Positions 38,287 to 47,353 of a DNA stretch of 64,000 nucleotides are shown in pieces. Position numbers and translations under genes: made by a program. The stretch comes from Phocaeicola barnesiae DSM 18169 = JCM 13652 (lineage in GTDB: Bacteria; Bacteroidota; Bacteroidia; Bacteroidales; Bacteroidaceae). The notes below the pieces were generated by a model. That model was not told the origin of the DNA, did not search any database, and was given only the letters and a program-made list of their open reading frames with translations. The stretch lies in the NCBI RefSeq assembly GCF_000374585.1, contig NZ_KB894647.1:62001-126000 (forward strand). The letters are read 5' to 3'. Within the stretch, counting starts at the first letter, position 1. Each line of letters begins with the position of its first letter.

Positions 38287-38906
38287 GATTTTACAATTCT
38301 TAGTCTACTCCATATCGTTTCAAAAATTTCCTCTTTTCTGTGGGCCATGAACTGCACCATTTCCTCACAATTCAAGCCTAAAATCGCCTGCATGACCGGT
38401 TGTCCGATTCCAGCCATGACATTCAGGGAAAAAATGGACATCAACAGATTGGAAGGGTTTACCTGCCGGATTTCTCCACGCTCCGCCGCTGCATCCAGCG
38501 CCTTGGTCAGATTCGCCAATACACGCCGTAAGACCGGTAAGAGAATTGGAATGCAGATTTTCCGGCGCTTCTCGTCCAGATAAATTTCATTCAAGATAAA
38601 AAACGGCAAACGTGGATTAGCCTGGATAAACTCAAAATGAACCTGGATCAGCGTTTCCAGTTGCTGGGCGAAGGGCAATTGCTCATCGAAAGCAGTATCG
38701 AGCGATTTTGCCACCAACTGTACTTTCTGCCGGAACACCTGTTCGAAAAGATTTTCTTTGGTTCGGTAATAATAATGTAGCATGGCATGCGTCACCCCTG
38801 CCCTCCTGGCTATTTCGGTCGTCTTGGCCAATACAAATCCCTTTTCAAGAAACTCTTCTTCAGCTGCTTTCAATATCAGCTGTTCGGTATTATCTTCTTT
38901 CTTCAT
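38283..38906 (-). CDS. TetR/AcrR-family repressor of the efflux operon
   Basis: 207 residues. The N-terminal helix-turn-helix is clear: TEIARRAGVTHAMLHYYYRTKENLFEQVF (about residues 26-54). The rest is a helical ligand-binding domain. First gene of the operon tetR-tolC-hlyD-ATPase-permease-permease. A 16-bp palindrome at 38922-38937 lies between its -7 element and the start codon, so self-repression and operon control are inferred. The inducing ligand is unknown. Organisation parallels the E. coli YbiH(CecR)-YbhGFSR group. Confidence 0.95.
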   Translation of the reverse strand: MKKEDNTEQLILKAAEEEFLEKGFVLAKTTEIARRAGVTHAMLHYYYRTKENLFEQVFRQKVQLVAKSLDTAFDEQLPFAQQLETLIQVHFEFIQANPRLPFFILNEIYLDEKRRKICIPILLPVLRRVLANLTKALDAAAERGEIRQVNPSNLLMSIFSLNVMAGIGQPVMQAILGLNCEEMVQFMAHRKEEIFETIWSRLRIVKS

Positions 38907-38921
38907 AGCCTACTCTTTTTA

Positions 38922-38937
38922 TTAACACCGTTGTTAA
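38922..38937. promoter_or_regulatory. Palindromic operator candidate for the TetR regulator
   Basis: TTAACACCGTTGTTAA has perfect 6-bp arms TTAACA/TGTTAA around CCGT. It lies 16 bases before the tetR start and directly downstream of the -7 element, covering the likely transcription start, which is where a TetR-type repressor would bind. Confidence 0.65.
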
Positions 38938-38940
38938 ACA

Positions 38941-38971
38941 CAAATGTAAGAAAGAGTTTTTTATCTGCAAA
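38941..38971 (-). promoter_or_regulatory. Promoter of the tetR-efflux operon
   Basis: On the reverse strand TTTG (38968-38971) and TACATTTG (38941-38948) are 19 bp apart, a full consensus match. Confidence 0.8.
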
Positions 38972-39163
38972 GAGTTCGGAGAAAAAATTACAGACAATTT
39001 TTCATCCAGCCCGAAACAATCCGCTACAGCCCCAATCGGGAATACAAACCAGCGGGCAACAAAGGAATCACAAAAGAGGAAAATCAAACCATAAATCAGA
39101 CAGTTAACAGGAAAAATTCCACACAATGCCTACAGACGAACGGAACAGAAAGAAAATTCTTCA

Positions 39164-39245
39164 AAACGTCTAGGCGTTTCAACTCAAACGAACGGACATC
39201 TTCATTCAAACGTCCGTTCGTTTTGATTCAAACGTCCGTTCGTTT
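39164..39245 (+). repeat. Phased 22-bp array A2: four AAACG-N6-CGTTT units
   Basis: Units start at 39164, 39186, 39208 and 39230, exactly 22 bp apart: AAACGTCTAGGCGTTT, AAACGAACGGACATCT, then two perfect copies of AAACGTCCGTTCGTTT. The second unit is in the A1 orientation; the last two are its reverse complement. Spacers are CAACTC, TCATTC and TGATTC. The array ends 51 bases before the -33 element of the GH2 promoter candidate, a usual place for an activator. Confidence 0.93.
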
Positions 39246-39296
39246 TTCTCTCCCGCCTTTCTGATTACAATCAGACCAGAAATCCTCACTTCCCTA

Positions 39297-39328
39297 TTTG
39301 GAGAAATCCACAATTCTTTCTTACTTTG
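39297..39328 (+). promoter_or_regulatory. Promoter candidate of the GH2 gene
   Basis: TTTG at 39297-39300 is 20 bp from TTACTTTG at 39321-39328, which matches TAnnTTTG except at the second position. The expected transcript has a leader of about 190 bases. Confidence 0.6.
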
Positions 39329-39359
39329 TTATGTTTTAATTAACCGAAATTGAAATTCT

Positions 39360-39488
39360 ATGAGACCGATTCTTACTACTATCTGTCTGCTGCTCCAGTG
39401 GTACAGACAACGAAAAGCAACTGACGCACGGTGCGTTGTTCAGCCAACACAAATAGGCTCCAACTTATCCTTACGCCTTATCGGATAA
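39360..39488 (+). CDS. Possible 42-codon leader ORF before the GH2 gene
   Basis: ATG 39360 to TAA 39488, ending 35 bases before the GH2 start. It opens MRPILTTICLLLQW, like a short hydrophobic leader, then becomes basic and polar. It could be a small leader peptide, a remnant or chance. There is no comparison to back it. Confidence 0.25.
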   Translation: MRPILTTICLLLQWYRQRKATDARCVVQPTQIGSNLSLRLIG

Positions 39489-39523
39489 ACAATGACAAAA
39501 CAAACAGTCAACCCATACACATT

Positions 39524-42500
39524 ATGAATCTGAAGCATTTCCCACCTATTTTACTGAAAGGAGTAGCCGCCACCATGATTCTGCTACCTTTCGGCTGTTC
39601 TGAACAGACGACTCAGCACACAGTACGTTCAGACTATTACACACGAGGCATCGGACAATATCCGGGAAGTCCCCAGGAAGACTTCTCGCCCGAGTTACAA
39701 CCGAACAGCACCTACCGGAATATCGCCCTGCTACGTGCCGCTTATCAGTCTTCCAGCTATGATTACAACCTGACCGCACAGCTTGTCACCGACGGTATCA
39801 TCAGCACCCAACCTCCCCAATACCTGATTCTATCTACTCCCGATGGCGAAAAACCACGCAGAGAGCGGGAGTGGATGATTGACGAAGGTCCTTACTCACG
39901 TAATACAGCCGTAGGCGAAGATACCTACTTCCAGTTTACACTACAGAATTACAGCAAGAAAGCCGATAAAGTTCATCTGCGAGGTTCCGTCACCTACCAG
40001 GCAGACAAAGCCGGAAAAGGTTACGAACTGATATGCCTGGGTTCTGATAACGGAACCGACTGGCAGGAATTGGGGAAAATCACCGGAAACGGACTCCCAG
40101 GGAAAGCCTCCCGTTTCACCATGCACTCCGACCCGAACAAACAGAGCGAAAAAGGAGACCTTCCGGTACGGCTGCTCGACGAAGATATCACCCTTACCCA
40201 GTCTGGCGACTACAACCATTATAAAATAGCGTTGAAGATGCCGGGAGCGGCCTATTGGAACCTGACAGACCTGAATTTCTACCTCCAGAACGAACCGGTC
40301 GAACTGAAACCGTCGCAATTCTTCAACAGCACCTGGATGAGCGCCACCGGTCAGGAAGAATGGATTTACGTGGACTTAGGAAGCGTATCCACTTTCGATA
40401 AAGTCATTCTGCACTGGATAAACAAGGCCAGACAAGGAAAAATTCAGACTTCGGACGATGCCAAGAACTGGAAAGACATCGCATCTCTACCCGAAGGGGG
40501 AAACACAACGGATGAAATAGCCGTGAAAGGGAAAGCGCGCTATGTACGTGTACTGATGGAACAACCGGAAAAGAAAGGCTCCTACCTGCTCAGCGAAATC
40601 GAAGTCATGGGTAAAGGCGGACTGACTCCTACCCCGGCAACCCAACCTGCCCCGGATGGAAACAGCCTCACACTCTCAGGAGGCAACTGGAAACTGCAAC
40701 GGGCTTCGGAAGTGAAGCATTCCGGCGAAGAAATTGCCACTGCCGACTTCCAACCGGAAGGATGGATTACCGCTACAGTACCCGGTACCGTATTGAACAG
40801 CTATAAGAACATCGGTGCCATCCCCGACCCGAATTATGCCGACAACCAGCTGAACATCTCCGAATCGTTCTTCAATTCCAATTTCTGGTACCGGAACGAA
40901 TTTACAGTACCCGACAACTTCAAGAACGAGAAAGTATTTCTGAACTTCGACGGCATCAACTGGAAGGCTCACGTATACCTGAACGGGAAAAAGGCCGGCG
41001 ATATCGAAGGAGCCTTTATCCGCGGAAACCTAGATGTAACTTCGCTCTTGAAACCAGGCACGAATGTACTTGCTGTAGAAATCATCAGGAACAGCCACAT
41101 CGGAGCCATCAAGGAAAAGAACAAACAAAGCACCGATTTCAATGGCGGTATCCTGGGTGCTGACAACCCTACCTTCCATGCTACCATCGGTTGGGACTGG
41201 ATTTCAACCGTACGAGGCAGAAACATCGGTATCTGGAACGACGTGAAACTGGTCACTACCGGAGCTGTAACCGTAAGTGACCCGCTGATAGAAAGCGTAC
41301 TTCCCTTACCCGATACGACTTCTGTACAACTCACAGCCAGAGCCTTTGTCAAGAACCACGACAGCAAAGACATCAAAGGTGTTTTGGAAGGAAGCATCGG
41401 CGACATCCGTTTCGAACGGGAAGTCTCACTGAAAGCCGGAGAGGAACAGGAGATTGTCTTCAAGGCTTCCGACTACCCGCAACTGACCATGCGTCACCCA
41501 CACCTGTGGTGGCCGAAAGGCTATGGAGACCCTTACCTCTATGATGCCAGCTTTACCTTCAAGACAGGAGATAAAGTATCAGACCAAGTGAATTACAAAG
41601 CCGGTATCCGACAGATGACCTACAACGAGGACCATCAGATACTGAACATGTATATCAACGGCAGACGTTTCATCGGACGGGGAGGAAACTGGGGATTCAG
41701 CGAATCGAACCTGAACTACCGGGCTCGTGAATATGACGCCGCCATTGCCTACCACGCCGACATGAATTTCAACATCATGCGCAACTGGGTAGGTATGATT
41801 GGTGATGAAGAACTCTACGAAGCGTGCGACCGCCATGGTATCATGGTTTGGCAAGACTTCTGGCTGGCAAACCCGGCAGACGGACCCGACCCTTATTATC
41901 CGGATATGTTCATCGCCAATGCAGAAGATTATGTACGCCGTATCCGTAGCCATGCATCCATCGGTCTCTACTGTGGACGTAACGAAGGTTTCCCACCGGA
42001 AATCATCGATAAGGCTCTGCGCCGGATAGTCCGCGACGGACATCCGGGTATGCACTATATCCCCAGCTCGGCCGATGAAGTCGTAAGCGGACACGGGCCT
42101 TACCGCATGCTTCCTGCCAAGACTTATTTCACCCTGGAAACCGGAAACGACAAGTTCCACAGCGAACGCGGTATGCCGAATGTACTCACGTACGAAGGAT
42201 TCAAACGGACCTACTCGCCCGAAGGAATGTGGCCACAATCACACGAATGGGGCATGCACGACTATACCCTGGAAGGCGCACAGGGGGCAACTTCCTTCAA
42301 CGAAATCATTGCCAAAGGATATGGAGAACCACAGAATGCAAAAGAGTTTGCCGAACTGGCACAATGGGTGAACTACGACGGACACCGCAGCCTGTTCGAA
42401 TCCAGAAGCAAGAACCGCATGGGGCTCCTCATGTGGATGAGTCATTCCTGTTGGCCTTCCATGGTATGGCAGACCTACGATTATTACCTGGAACCGACAG

Positions 42501-43135
42501 CCGCCTACTTCGCCATCAAAAAGGCATCCGAACCGCTACATATCCAGTGGAATCCGGCCACCGACGAAGTGGAAGTAGTAAACTACAGTGCCGGAACACG
42601 GAACAACCTGACAGCCAAAGTACAGATACTGAACATGGATGGCAGTGTAGCCTGGGAAAAGACAGCAACCGTAAACAGCCGCGAAGATACGACCGAGAAA
42701 TGTATCCGACTGGAATTTCCGGAAAACCTGTCTCAAGTCCACTTTCTGAAACTATGGCTGACAGAGAACGGAAACGTTGTTTCCGACAATTTCTATCACC
42801 GTAGTCTGGAAGAGAACAACTATCAGGCACTGAAGCAGCTTCCTCAAGTTAGCTTGAATTGTCAATCGGAAGCCAGCCGGAACGAAAAAGGCGACTGGAC
42901 AGCGACTGTAACCCTTGAAAATCCGGCTTCTGTTCCGGCCTTGATGATTCGTGTCAACGTCACAGGAGATAAGGACGGCGACCAGTTCCTGCCTATCCTC
43001 TATTCCGACAATTATTTCGCCTTACTGCCAAAAGAGAAGAAAGTAATCACTATACGCTGGAAAGATGTTGATACCCGTGGAAACAATCCGATATTTAACA
43101 TCTCCGGATATAATGTAAAGGAAATCAGTAAATAA
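39524..43135 (+). CDS. GH2-family lipoprotein exo-glycosidase with discoidin-like domain
   Basis: 1203 residues from ATG 39524, chosen because it opens a lipoprotein signal (ATMILLPFGCSEQ, Cys about 24). A F5/8 type C (discoidin) module spans about 261-365 (WIYVDLGSVSTFDKVILHW to YLLSEIEVMG). The GH2 sugar-binding domain follows (NFWYRNEFTVP, about 450-530), then the immunoglobulin-like domain and the barrel. Candidate catalytic residues are E821 in CGRNEG (acid/base) and E881 in FHSERGMP (nucleophile). The sequence around them resembles beta-mannosidases and exo-beta-glucosaminidases rather than LacZ. Probably exposed on the cell surface. Array A2 is upstream; the gene is monocistronic with a terminator. 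Confidence 0.9.
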   Translation: MNLKHFPPILLKGVAATMILLPFGCSEQTTQHTVRSDYYTRGIGQYPGSPQEDFSPELQPNSTYRNIALLRAAYQSSSYDYNLTAQLVTDGIISTQPPQYLILSTPDGEKPRREREWMIDEGPYSRNTAVGEDTYFQFTLQNYSKKADKVHLRGSVTYQADKAGKGYELICLGSDNGTDWQELGKITGNGLPGKASRFTMHSDPNKQSEKGDLPVRLLDEDITLTQSGDYNHYKIALKMPGAAYWNLTDLNFYLQNEPVELKPSQFFNSTWMSATGQEEWIYVDLGSVSTFDKVILHWINKARQGKIQTSDDAKNWKDIASLPEGGNTTDEIAVKGKARYVRVLMEQPEKKGSYLLSEIEVMGKGGLTPTPATQPAPDGNSLTLSGGNWKLQRASEVKHSGEEIATADFQPEGWITATVPGTVLNSYKNIGAIPDPNYADNQLNISESFFNSNFWYRNEFTVPDNFKNEKVFLNFDGINWKAHVYLNGKKAGDIEGAFIRGNLDVTSLLKPGTNVLAVEIIRNSHIGAIKEKNKQSTDFNGGILGADNPTFHATIGWDWISTVRGRNIGIWNDVKLVTTGAVTVSDPLIESVLPLPDTTSVQLTARAFVKNHDSKDIKGVLEGSIGDIRFEREVSLKAGEEQEIVFKASDYPQLTMRHPHLWWPKGYGDPYLYDASFTFKTGDKVSDQVNYKAGIRQMTYNEDHQILNMYINGRRFIGRGGNWGFSESNLNYRAREYDAAIAYHADMNFNIMRNWVGMIGDEELYEACDRHGIMVWQDFWLANPADGPDPYYPDMFIANAEDYVRRIRSHASIGLYCGRNEGFPPEIIDKALRRIVRDGHPGMHYIPSSADEVVSGHGPYRMLPAKTYFTLETGNDKFHSERGMPNVLTYEGFKRTYSPEGMWPQSHEWGMHDYTLEGAQGATSFNEIIAKGYGEPQNAKEFAELAQWVNYDGHRSLFESRSKNRMGLLMWMSHSCWPSMVWQTYDYYLEPTAAYFAIKKASEPLHIQWNPATDEVEVVNYSAGTRNNLTAKVQILNMDGSVAWEKTATVNSREDTTEKCIRLEFPENLSQVHFLKLWLTENGNVVSDNFYHRSLEENNYQALKQLPQVSLNCQSEASRNEKGDWTATVTLENPASVPALMIRVNVTGDKDGDQFLPILYSDNYFALLPKEKKVITIRWKDVDTRGNNPIFNISGYNVKEISK

Positions 43136-43156
43136 AAGAAATCAATAGAGCGTATC

Positions 43157-43209
43157 AACGGGACTGGTATCGTCCATGCAGACTTTACCGGTCCCGTTTC
43201 GTTTTTATT
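43157..43209 (+). terminator. Terminator of the GH2 gene
   Basis: AACGGGACTGGTA (43157-43169) and TACCGGTCCCGTT (43186-43198) form a 13-bp stem with one G-U pair, followed by TCGTTTTTATT. Confidence 0.9.
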
Positions 43210-43265
43210 ACCTCATGCCAAGACATTCATGAACCGGCACATTCCGGGAATAATTCCGTAAAAGA

Positions 43266-43305
43266 CAAAAAAAACGGTCTGCAAGCGGATTATCCACCTA
43301 CAGAC
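43266..43305 (-). terminator. Terminator of the META-domain gene
   Basis: On the reverse strand GTCTG (43301-43305) pairs with CAGAC (43277-43281), with an inner stem GTGGAT/ATCCGC, followed by CGTTTTTTTT. It lies 26 bases after the stop at 43331. Confidence 0.75.
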
Positions 43306-43330
43306 AGATATATCAGCATTTAAAATCGAC

Positions 43331-44131
43331 TTATTTTGTCAACGGCTCACCAACGTTCTGTTGCAACATCATCACTTCAGCACCGTTTTCATCCATCAAC
43401 ACCATGGTGCCATCTGCCTGTCCTTTCGCAAAAGAATGAACCTTGTTCAAGGCCTGAAGAATCTTACCTTCAGTTTCCATATTCGGACAAGCCATCATCG
43501 TAGAAATGACCTGCGAAAAACGCAATGATGAAGGCTGGTCGGCATCCTGCTCGAAACCACCGTTGATGATATTGCAGCCGGCATTACCATGCAGGGTCTT
43601 TTCATCCACATTCAAAGAGATGAACGGAACGTTTTCTGTTTTTCCTACTTCTTCACCTTCTACATGAGAGATAATCCATTCTCCTTTCAAATCATTGACA
43701 GACACTGCCGGAGCCTCACGCTTTTCCAGTGTCAGCAATGCATTGCCTTCGGCATCAGTCAACACAACCCCCTCGGCTGTCTCATCGTAACCAGCTACTT
43801 TGTTCAAAGCTGCCAGTACTTTTGTCTCTGTTTCCATATCCGGACACATCATGCGTGTAGCGCCCACCTGAGTGAAACGGATGGTTCCCGGATGGATAGA
43901 ATCCAATTCAAAGTTACCCAACAGACTGTTGCAACCGGCGTTGCCATGCAGACTCTTGTTAGCCATATCCAAACCGATAAACGGCTTTTCAGTAGCAGTC
44001 AGCTCCTGACCGTCGACAGCAACAATGTTCCATTCGCCCGAAAGGTCCACAGTAGCAACCTGCTTACTTGATTTACAACTCATCATCATGCATGCAGCCA
44101 ATGCTGCAACTCCCAAAAATGTTTTTCTCAT
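43331..44131 (-). CDS. Lipoprotein with two META (HslJ-like) domains
   Basis: 266 residues. A lipoprotein signal (AACMMMSCKSS, Cys19) precedes two META domains (about 28-140 and 150-260). Each has the same blocks: L-GEWxIxxVxGxE, NxSLHGNAGCN or KTLHGNAGCN, RFTQVGATRMMCPDMETE or RFSQVISTMMACPNMETE. META domains occur in heat-shock protein HslJ and in envelope proteins of unknown function. The two copies are clearly duplicated. Single gene, divergent from the carboxynorspermidine dehydrogenase gene. Confidence 0.93.
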   Translation of the reverse strand: MRKTFLGVAALAACMMMSCKSSKQVATVDLSGEWNIVAVDGQELTATEKPFIGLDMANKSLHGNAGCNSLLGNFELDSIHPGTIRFTQVGATRMMCPDMETETKVLAALNKVAGYDETAEGVVLTDAEGNALLTLEKREAPAVSVNDLKGEWIISHVEGEEVGKTENVPFISLNVDEKTLHGNAGCNIINGGFEQDADQPSSLRFSQVISTMMACPNMETEGKILQALNKVHSFAKGQADGTMVLMDENGAEVMMLQQNVGEPLTK

Positions 44132-44274
44132 GTTATGTTTTATTTGGTTTCTTTATATACAACAGAAAAACGGATAAAATGTTCACGGAAACATTTTCTA
44201 CACATCCGGTTCTCTATTCTGAAACAAAAATACGCATATCTGCCGAATACTGCATCAGGTATGGAAAATTTTTC

Positions 44275-44282
44275 TATCTTTG
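44275..44282 (+). promoter_or_regulatory. -7 element before the saccharopine dehydrogenase-like gene
   Basis: TATCTTTG matches TAnnTTTG and lies 59 bases before the ATG at 44342. I see no good TTTG at the -33 distance, so the assignment is partial. Confidence 0.45.
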
Positions 44283-44341
44283 CATAGTGAACGGTAACAT
44301 TTACCGGACTTATAAATGACAAGCAAATAGATAATAGATAA

Positions 44342-45535
44342 ATGAGTAAAGTATTGATTATCGGTGCAGGCGGTGTAGGTACCGTGGTTGCACACAAAGT
44401 AGCCCAACATCCGGAAGTATTTACAGAAGTGATGATTGCGAGCCGTACCCAGTCTAAATGTGACGCGATTGTGAAAGCAATCGGTAACCCGAACATCAAA
44501 ACGGCAAAGGTAGATGCTGACAATGTAGACGAACTGGTGGCTTTATTCAACAGTTTCAAACCTGAAATCGTCATCAACGTAGCGCTCCCTTATCAGGACC
44601 TGACTATCATGGAAGCATGTCTGCAAGCCGGAGTCAACTACCTGGATACAGCCAACTATGAGCCGAAAGACGAAGCACACTTCGAATACAGCTGGCAATG
44701 GGCCTACAAGAAACGTTTCGAAGATGCCGGTCTGACAGCTATCCTGGGCTGCGGTTTCGACCCGGGAGTAAGTGGAGTATATACCGCTTACGCTGCCAAA
44801 CATCATTTCGATGAAATGCACTACCTGGACATCGTTGACTGTAACGCAGGAAATCACCACAAAGCATTTGCCACCAACTTCAACCCGGAAATCAACATCC
44901 GTGAAATCACACAGAACGGACGCTACTGGGAAGATGGCAAATGGGTGACAACCAAACCGCTGGAATTCCACAAAGACTTGACATATCCGAACATTGGTCC
45001 GCGTGATTCATACCTGCTTTACCACGAAGAACTGGAATCACTGGTGAAGAATTTCCCGACTATCAAGCGTGCACGATTCTGGATGACCTTCGGCCAGGAA
45101 TACCTGACTCACCTGCGTGTTATCCAGAACATCGGTATGGCCAGCATCGAACCGATCAACTATAACGGCATGGAAATCGTTCCGTTGCAGTTCCTGAAAG
45201 CTGTTTTGCCGAATCCACAGGATTTGGGCGAAAACTACGAAGGCGAAACTTCTATCGGCTGCCGTATCCGTGGTATTAAAGACGGTAAGGAACGTACCTA
45301 CTACGTATACAACAACTGTTCGCATCAGGCCGCTTACCAGGAAACAGGTATGCAGGGAGTCAGCTACACCACCGGTGTACCGGCCATGATCGGTGCCATG
45401 ATGTTCCTGAAAGGATTGTGGAAACGTCCGGGTGTATGGAACGTGGAAGAATTCGATCCGGATCCATTCATGGAAGCGCTGAATCTGTACGGACTGCCTT
45501 GGCACGAAGTATTCGACGGCGACCTAGAACTGTAA
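44342..45535 (+). CDS. Saccharopine dehydrogenase-like protein, probably carboxynorspermidine dehydrogenase
   Basis: Likely reduces the Schiff base of aspartate semialdehyde and a diamine in the alternative spermidine pathway of gut Bacteroidetes. The 397-residue protein has the NAD(P)-binding start VLIIGAGGVGTVVAHKVA, then VNVALPYQDLTIMEACLQAGVNYLDTANYE and LGCGFDPGVSGVYTAYA, all typical of the Lys9-like/CASDH branch. The decarboxylase partner is not in the window. Saccharopine metabolism itself is less likely in Bacteroidales. Confidence 0.88.
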   Translation: MSKVLIIGAGGVGTVVAHKVAQHPEVFTEVMIASRTQSKCDAIVKAIGNPNIKTAKVDADNVDELVALFNSFKPEIVINVALPYQDLTIMEACLQAGVNYLDTANYEPKDEAHFEYSWQWAYKKRFEDAGLTAILGCGFDPGVSGVYTAYAAKHHFDEMHYLDIVDCNAGNHHKAFATNFNPEINIREITQNGRYWEDGKWVTTKPLEFHKDLTYPNIGPRDSYLLYHEELESLVKNFPTIKRARFWMTFGQEYLTHLRVIQNIGMASIEPINYNGMEIVPLQFLKAVLPNPQDLGENYEGETSIGCRIRGIKDGKERTYYVYNNCSHQAAYQETGMQGVSYTTGVPAMIGAMMFLKGLWKRPGVWNVEEFDPDPFMEALNLYGLPWHEVFDGDLEL

Positions 45536-45590
45536 TTTCAGCTAGAAACTGTTTAGGTCCCGTTTATCAATCATTAAATTAGAATCCTCT

Positions 45591-45633
45591 GTAAGAATGA
45601 AGAATACTTCAACCTGATATTCTTCATTCTTAC
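45591..45633 (+). terminator. 16-bp perfect hairpin between the CASDH-like and bcp genes
   Basis: GTAAGAATGAAGAATA (45591-45606) and TATTCTTCATTCTTAC (45618-45633) pair without mismatch around an 11-base loop, followed by TTTATAT. It ends only 19 bases before the bcp ATG, so it ends the upstream transcript, and could also act as an attenuator for bcp-recA. Confidence 0.75.
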
Positions 45634-45652
45634 TTTATATCACCGATAAAAT

Positions 45653-46102
45653 ATGAATGTAGGAGACAAAGCCCCCGAAATCCTCGGTCTGAACGAGAAA
45701 GGCGAAGAAATCCGCCTGAGTGATTACAAGGGAAAGAAAGTGGTACTTTATTTTTACCCGAAAGACATGACTTCCGGCTGTACCGCACAGGCATGCAACT
45801 TGCGCGACAATTACGCCGAACTCCGGGCTGCCGGATACGAAGTCATTGGTGTAAGTATCAATGATGCCAAATCGCATCAGAAATTTATCGAGAAGAATGA
45901 ACTTCCCTTTACCCTGATAGCAGACACAGACCTGAAACTGGTTCAGGAATTCGGCGTATGGGGCGAAAAAAGCATGTACGGACGGAAATATATGGGAACT
46001 TTCCGTACAACATTTATCATCAACGAAGAAGGTGTCATCGAACGTATCATTTCTCCCAAAGAAGTGAAGACGAAAGACCACGCCAAACAGATTCTTCAGT
46101 AA
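45653..46102 (+). CDS. bcp: Thioredoxin-dependent thiol peroxidase (Bcp/PrxQ)
   Basis: Reduces hydrogen and organic peroxides. The 149-residue peroxiredoxin has the active-site loop YPKDMTSGCTAQACNLRD with peroxidatic C43 and resolving C48, five residues apart as in PrxQ proteins. Length is standard. recA starts 15 bases after its stop, so the two are probably co-transcribed. Confidence 0.96.
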   Translation: MNVGDKAPEILGLNEKGEEIRLSDYKGKKVVLYFYPKDMTSGCTAQACNLRDNYAELRAAGYEVIGVSINDAKSHQKFIEKNELPFTLIADTDLKLVQEFGVWGEKSMYGRKYMGTFRTTFIINEEGVIERIISPKEVKTKDHAKQILQ

Positions 46103-46117
46103 AACAACAAATGACTT

Positions 46118-47173
46118 ATGGCTAAAAAAGACGAATTGGAATTTGAAGGGGGCATCGATGGTACATCGACTCCCAGACCCGATAATACCGAAAAACTGAA
46201 AGCCTTGCAGGCTGCCATGGATAAAATCGAAAAAAGCTTCGGTAAAGGCTCCATCATGAAGATGGGTGACGACCATGTACAGGAAGTCGAAGTGATTCCG
46301 ACAGGCTCCATTGCCCTGAATGCAGCTTTGGGTGTAGGCGGCTATCCGAAAGGACGTATCATCGAAATCTACGGTCCGGAATCTTCCGGTAAGACTACAC
46401 TGGCAATACATGCCATTGCCGAAGCCCAGAAGGCTGGAGGCATCGCTGCCTTCATCGATGCAGAACACGCTTTCGACCGTTTCTATGCAGCCAAACTGGG
46501 AGTAGACATTGACAACCTGTGGATTTCACAGCCGGACAACGGTGAGCAGGCACTGGAAATCGCCGAACAGCTTATCCGTTCCTCTGCCATCGATATCATC
46601 GTCATCGACTCGGTAGCAGCGCTGACTCCGAAAGCGGAAATCGAAGGAGATATGGGAGACAACAAGGTTGGTTTGCAGGCCCGCCTGATGTCACAGGCCT
46701 TACGTAAACTGACTTCAGCTATCAGCAAGACCAATACAACCTGTATCTTCATCAACCAGTTGCGTGAGAAGATTGGTGTCATGTTCGGTAACCCGGAAAC
46801 TACTACCGGCGGTAACGCTTTGAAGTTCTACGCTTCTGTACGTCTGGATATCCGTCGTGCTACCCAACTGAAAGACGGTGAAGAAATCATCGGTAACCAG
46901 GTACGCGTAAAGGTAGTGAAGAACAAAGTGGCCCCTCCTTTCCGCAAAGCTGAATTCGATATCATGTTCGGCGAAGGTATCTCCCGCAGTGGTGAAATCA
47001 TCGACTTGGGCGCCGAGCTTGGAATTATCAAGAAAAGCGGTTCATGGTACAGCTACAACGATACCAAACTGGGACAAGGCCGTGATGCAGCCAAACAGTG
47101 CATCCAGGATAATCCGGAACTGGCAGACGAACTGGAAGCATTGATATTCGATGCTTTGAAAGATAAGGAATAA
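46118..47173 (+). CDS. recA: Recombinase RecA
   Basis: DNA strand exchange and SOS co-protease. 351 residues with Walker [10 protein letters not shown] (86-94), Walker [11 protein letters not shown], the L1 loop region [26 protein letters not shown] block and [21 protein letters not shown] (L2). The N-terminus is slightly longer than in E. coli. No SOS box is obvious upstream; it follows bcp closely and is ended by a terminator. Confidence 0.98.
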   Translation: MAKKDELEFEGGIDGTSTPRPDNTEKLKALQAAMDKIEKSFGKGSIMKMGDDHVQEVEVIPTGSIALNAALGVGGYPKGRIIEIYGPESSGKTTLAIHAIAEAQKAGGIAAFIDAEHAFDRFYAAKLGVDIDNLWISQPDNGEQALEIAEQLIRSSAIDIIVIDSVAALTPKAEIEGDMGDNKVGLQARLMSQALRKLTSAISKTNTTCIFINQLREKIGVMFGNPETTTGGNALKFYASVRLDIRRATQLKDGEEIIGNQVRVKVVKNKVAPPFRKAEFDIMFGEGISRSGEIIDLGAELGIIKKSGSWYSYNDTKLGQGRDAAKQCIQDNPELADELEALIFDALKDKE

Positions 47174-47199
47174 CCGGTTTACGGTTATCTCTTCCACAG

Positions 47200-47254
47200 A
47201 CTCCTATAAACTTCACTCTGCATACCCGAAGTGATGTTTATAGGAGTTCTTTTA
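47200..47254 (+). terminator. Terminator after recA
   Basis: ACTCCTATAAAC (47200-47211) and GTTTATAGGAGT (47236-47247) are a perfect 12-bp stem, extended by TCACT/AGTGA inside, followed by TCTTTT. Confidence 0.9.
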
Positions 47255-47353
47255 TATCTTTTCAAGAGAAATTCTTGGAGAAAAAGAACCTTTTCTTTTG
47301 GATTTTTTCAAAAAAACATGGTTAACCCAACGCTTTTAAAGAAGAAAGTTAGT

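Larger units (their letters stand above)
38907..39523. other. Divergent regulatory region between tetR and the GH2 gene
   Basis: 617 bases. From left to right: TetR operator and promoter (38922-38971), about 190 bases with no signal I can name, the phased 22-bp array (39164-39245), the GH2 promoter candidate (39297-39328), and a leader of about 190 bases that contains a 42-codon open frame (39360-39488). Confidence 0.6.

Noticed and set aside
39134..39149. AGACGAACGGAACAGA as an extra unit of array A2
   Set aside because: It is 30 bp from the next unit, out of the 22-bp register, and lacks the CGTTT arm.
45635..46468. 277-codon reverse-strand frame over bcp and recA
   Set aside because: Shadow of two well-identified genes on the plus strand.
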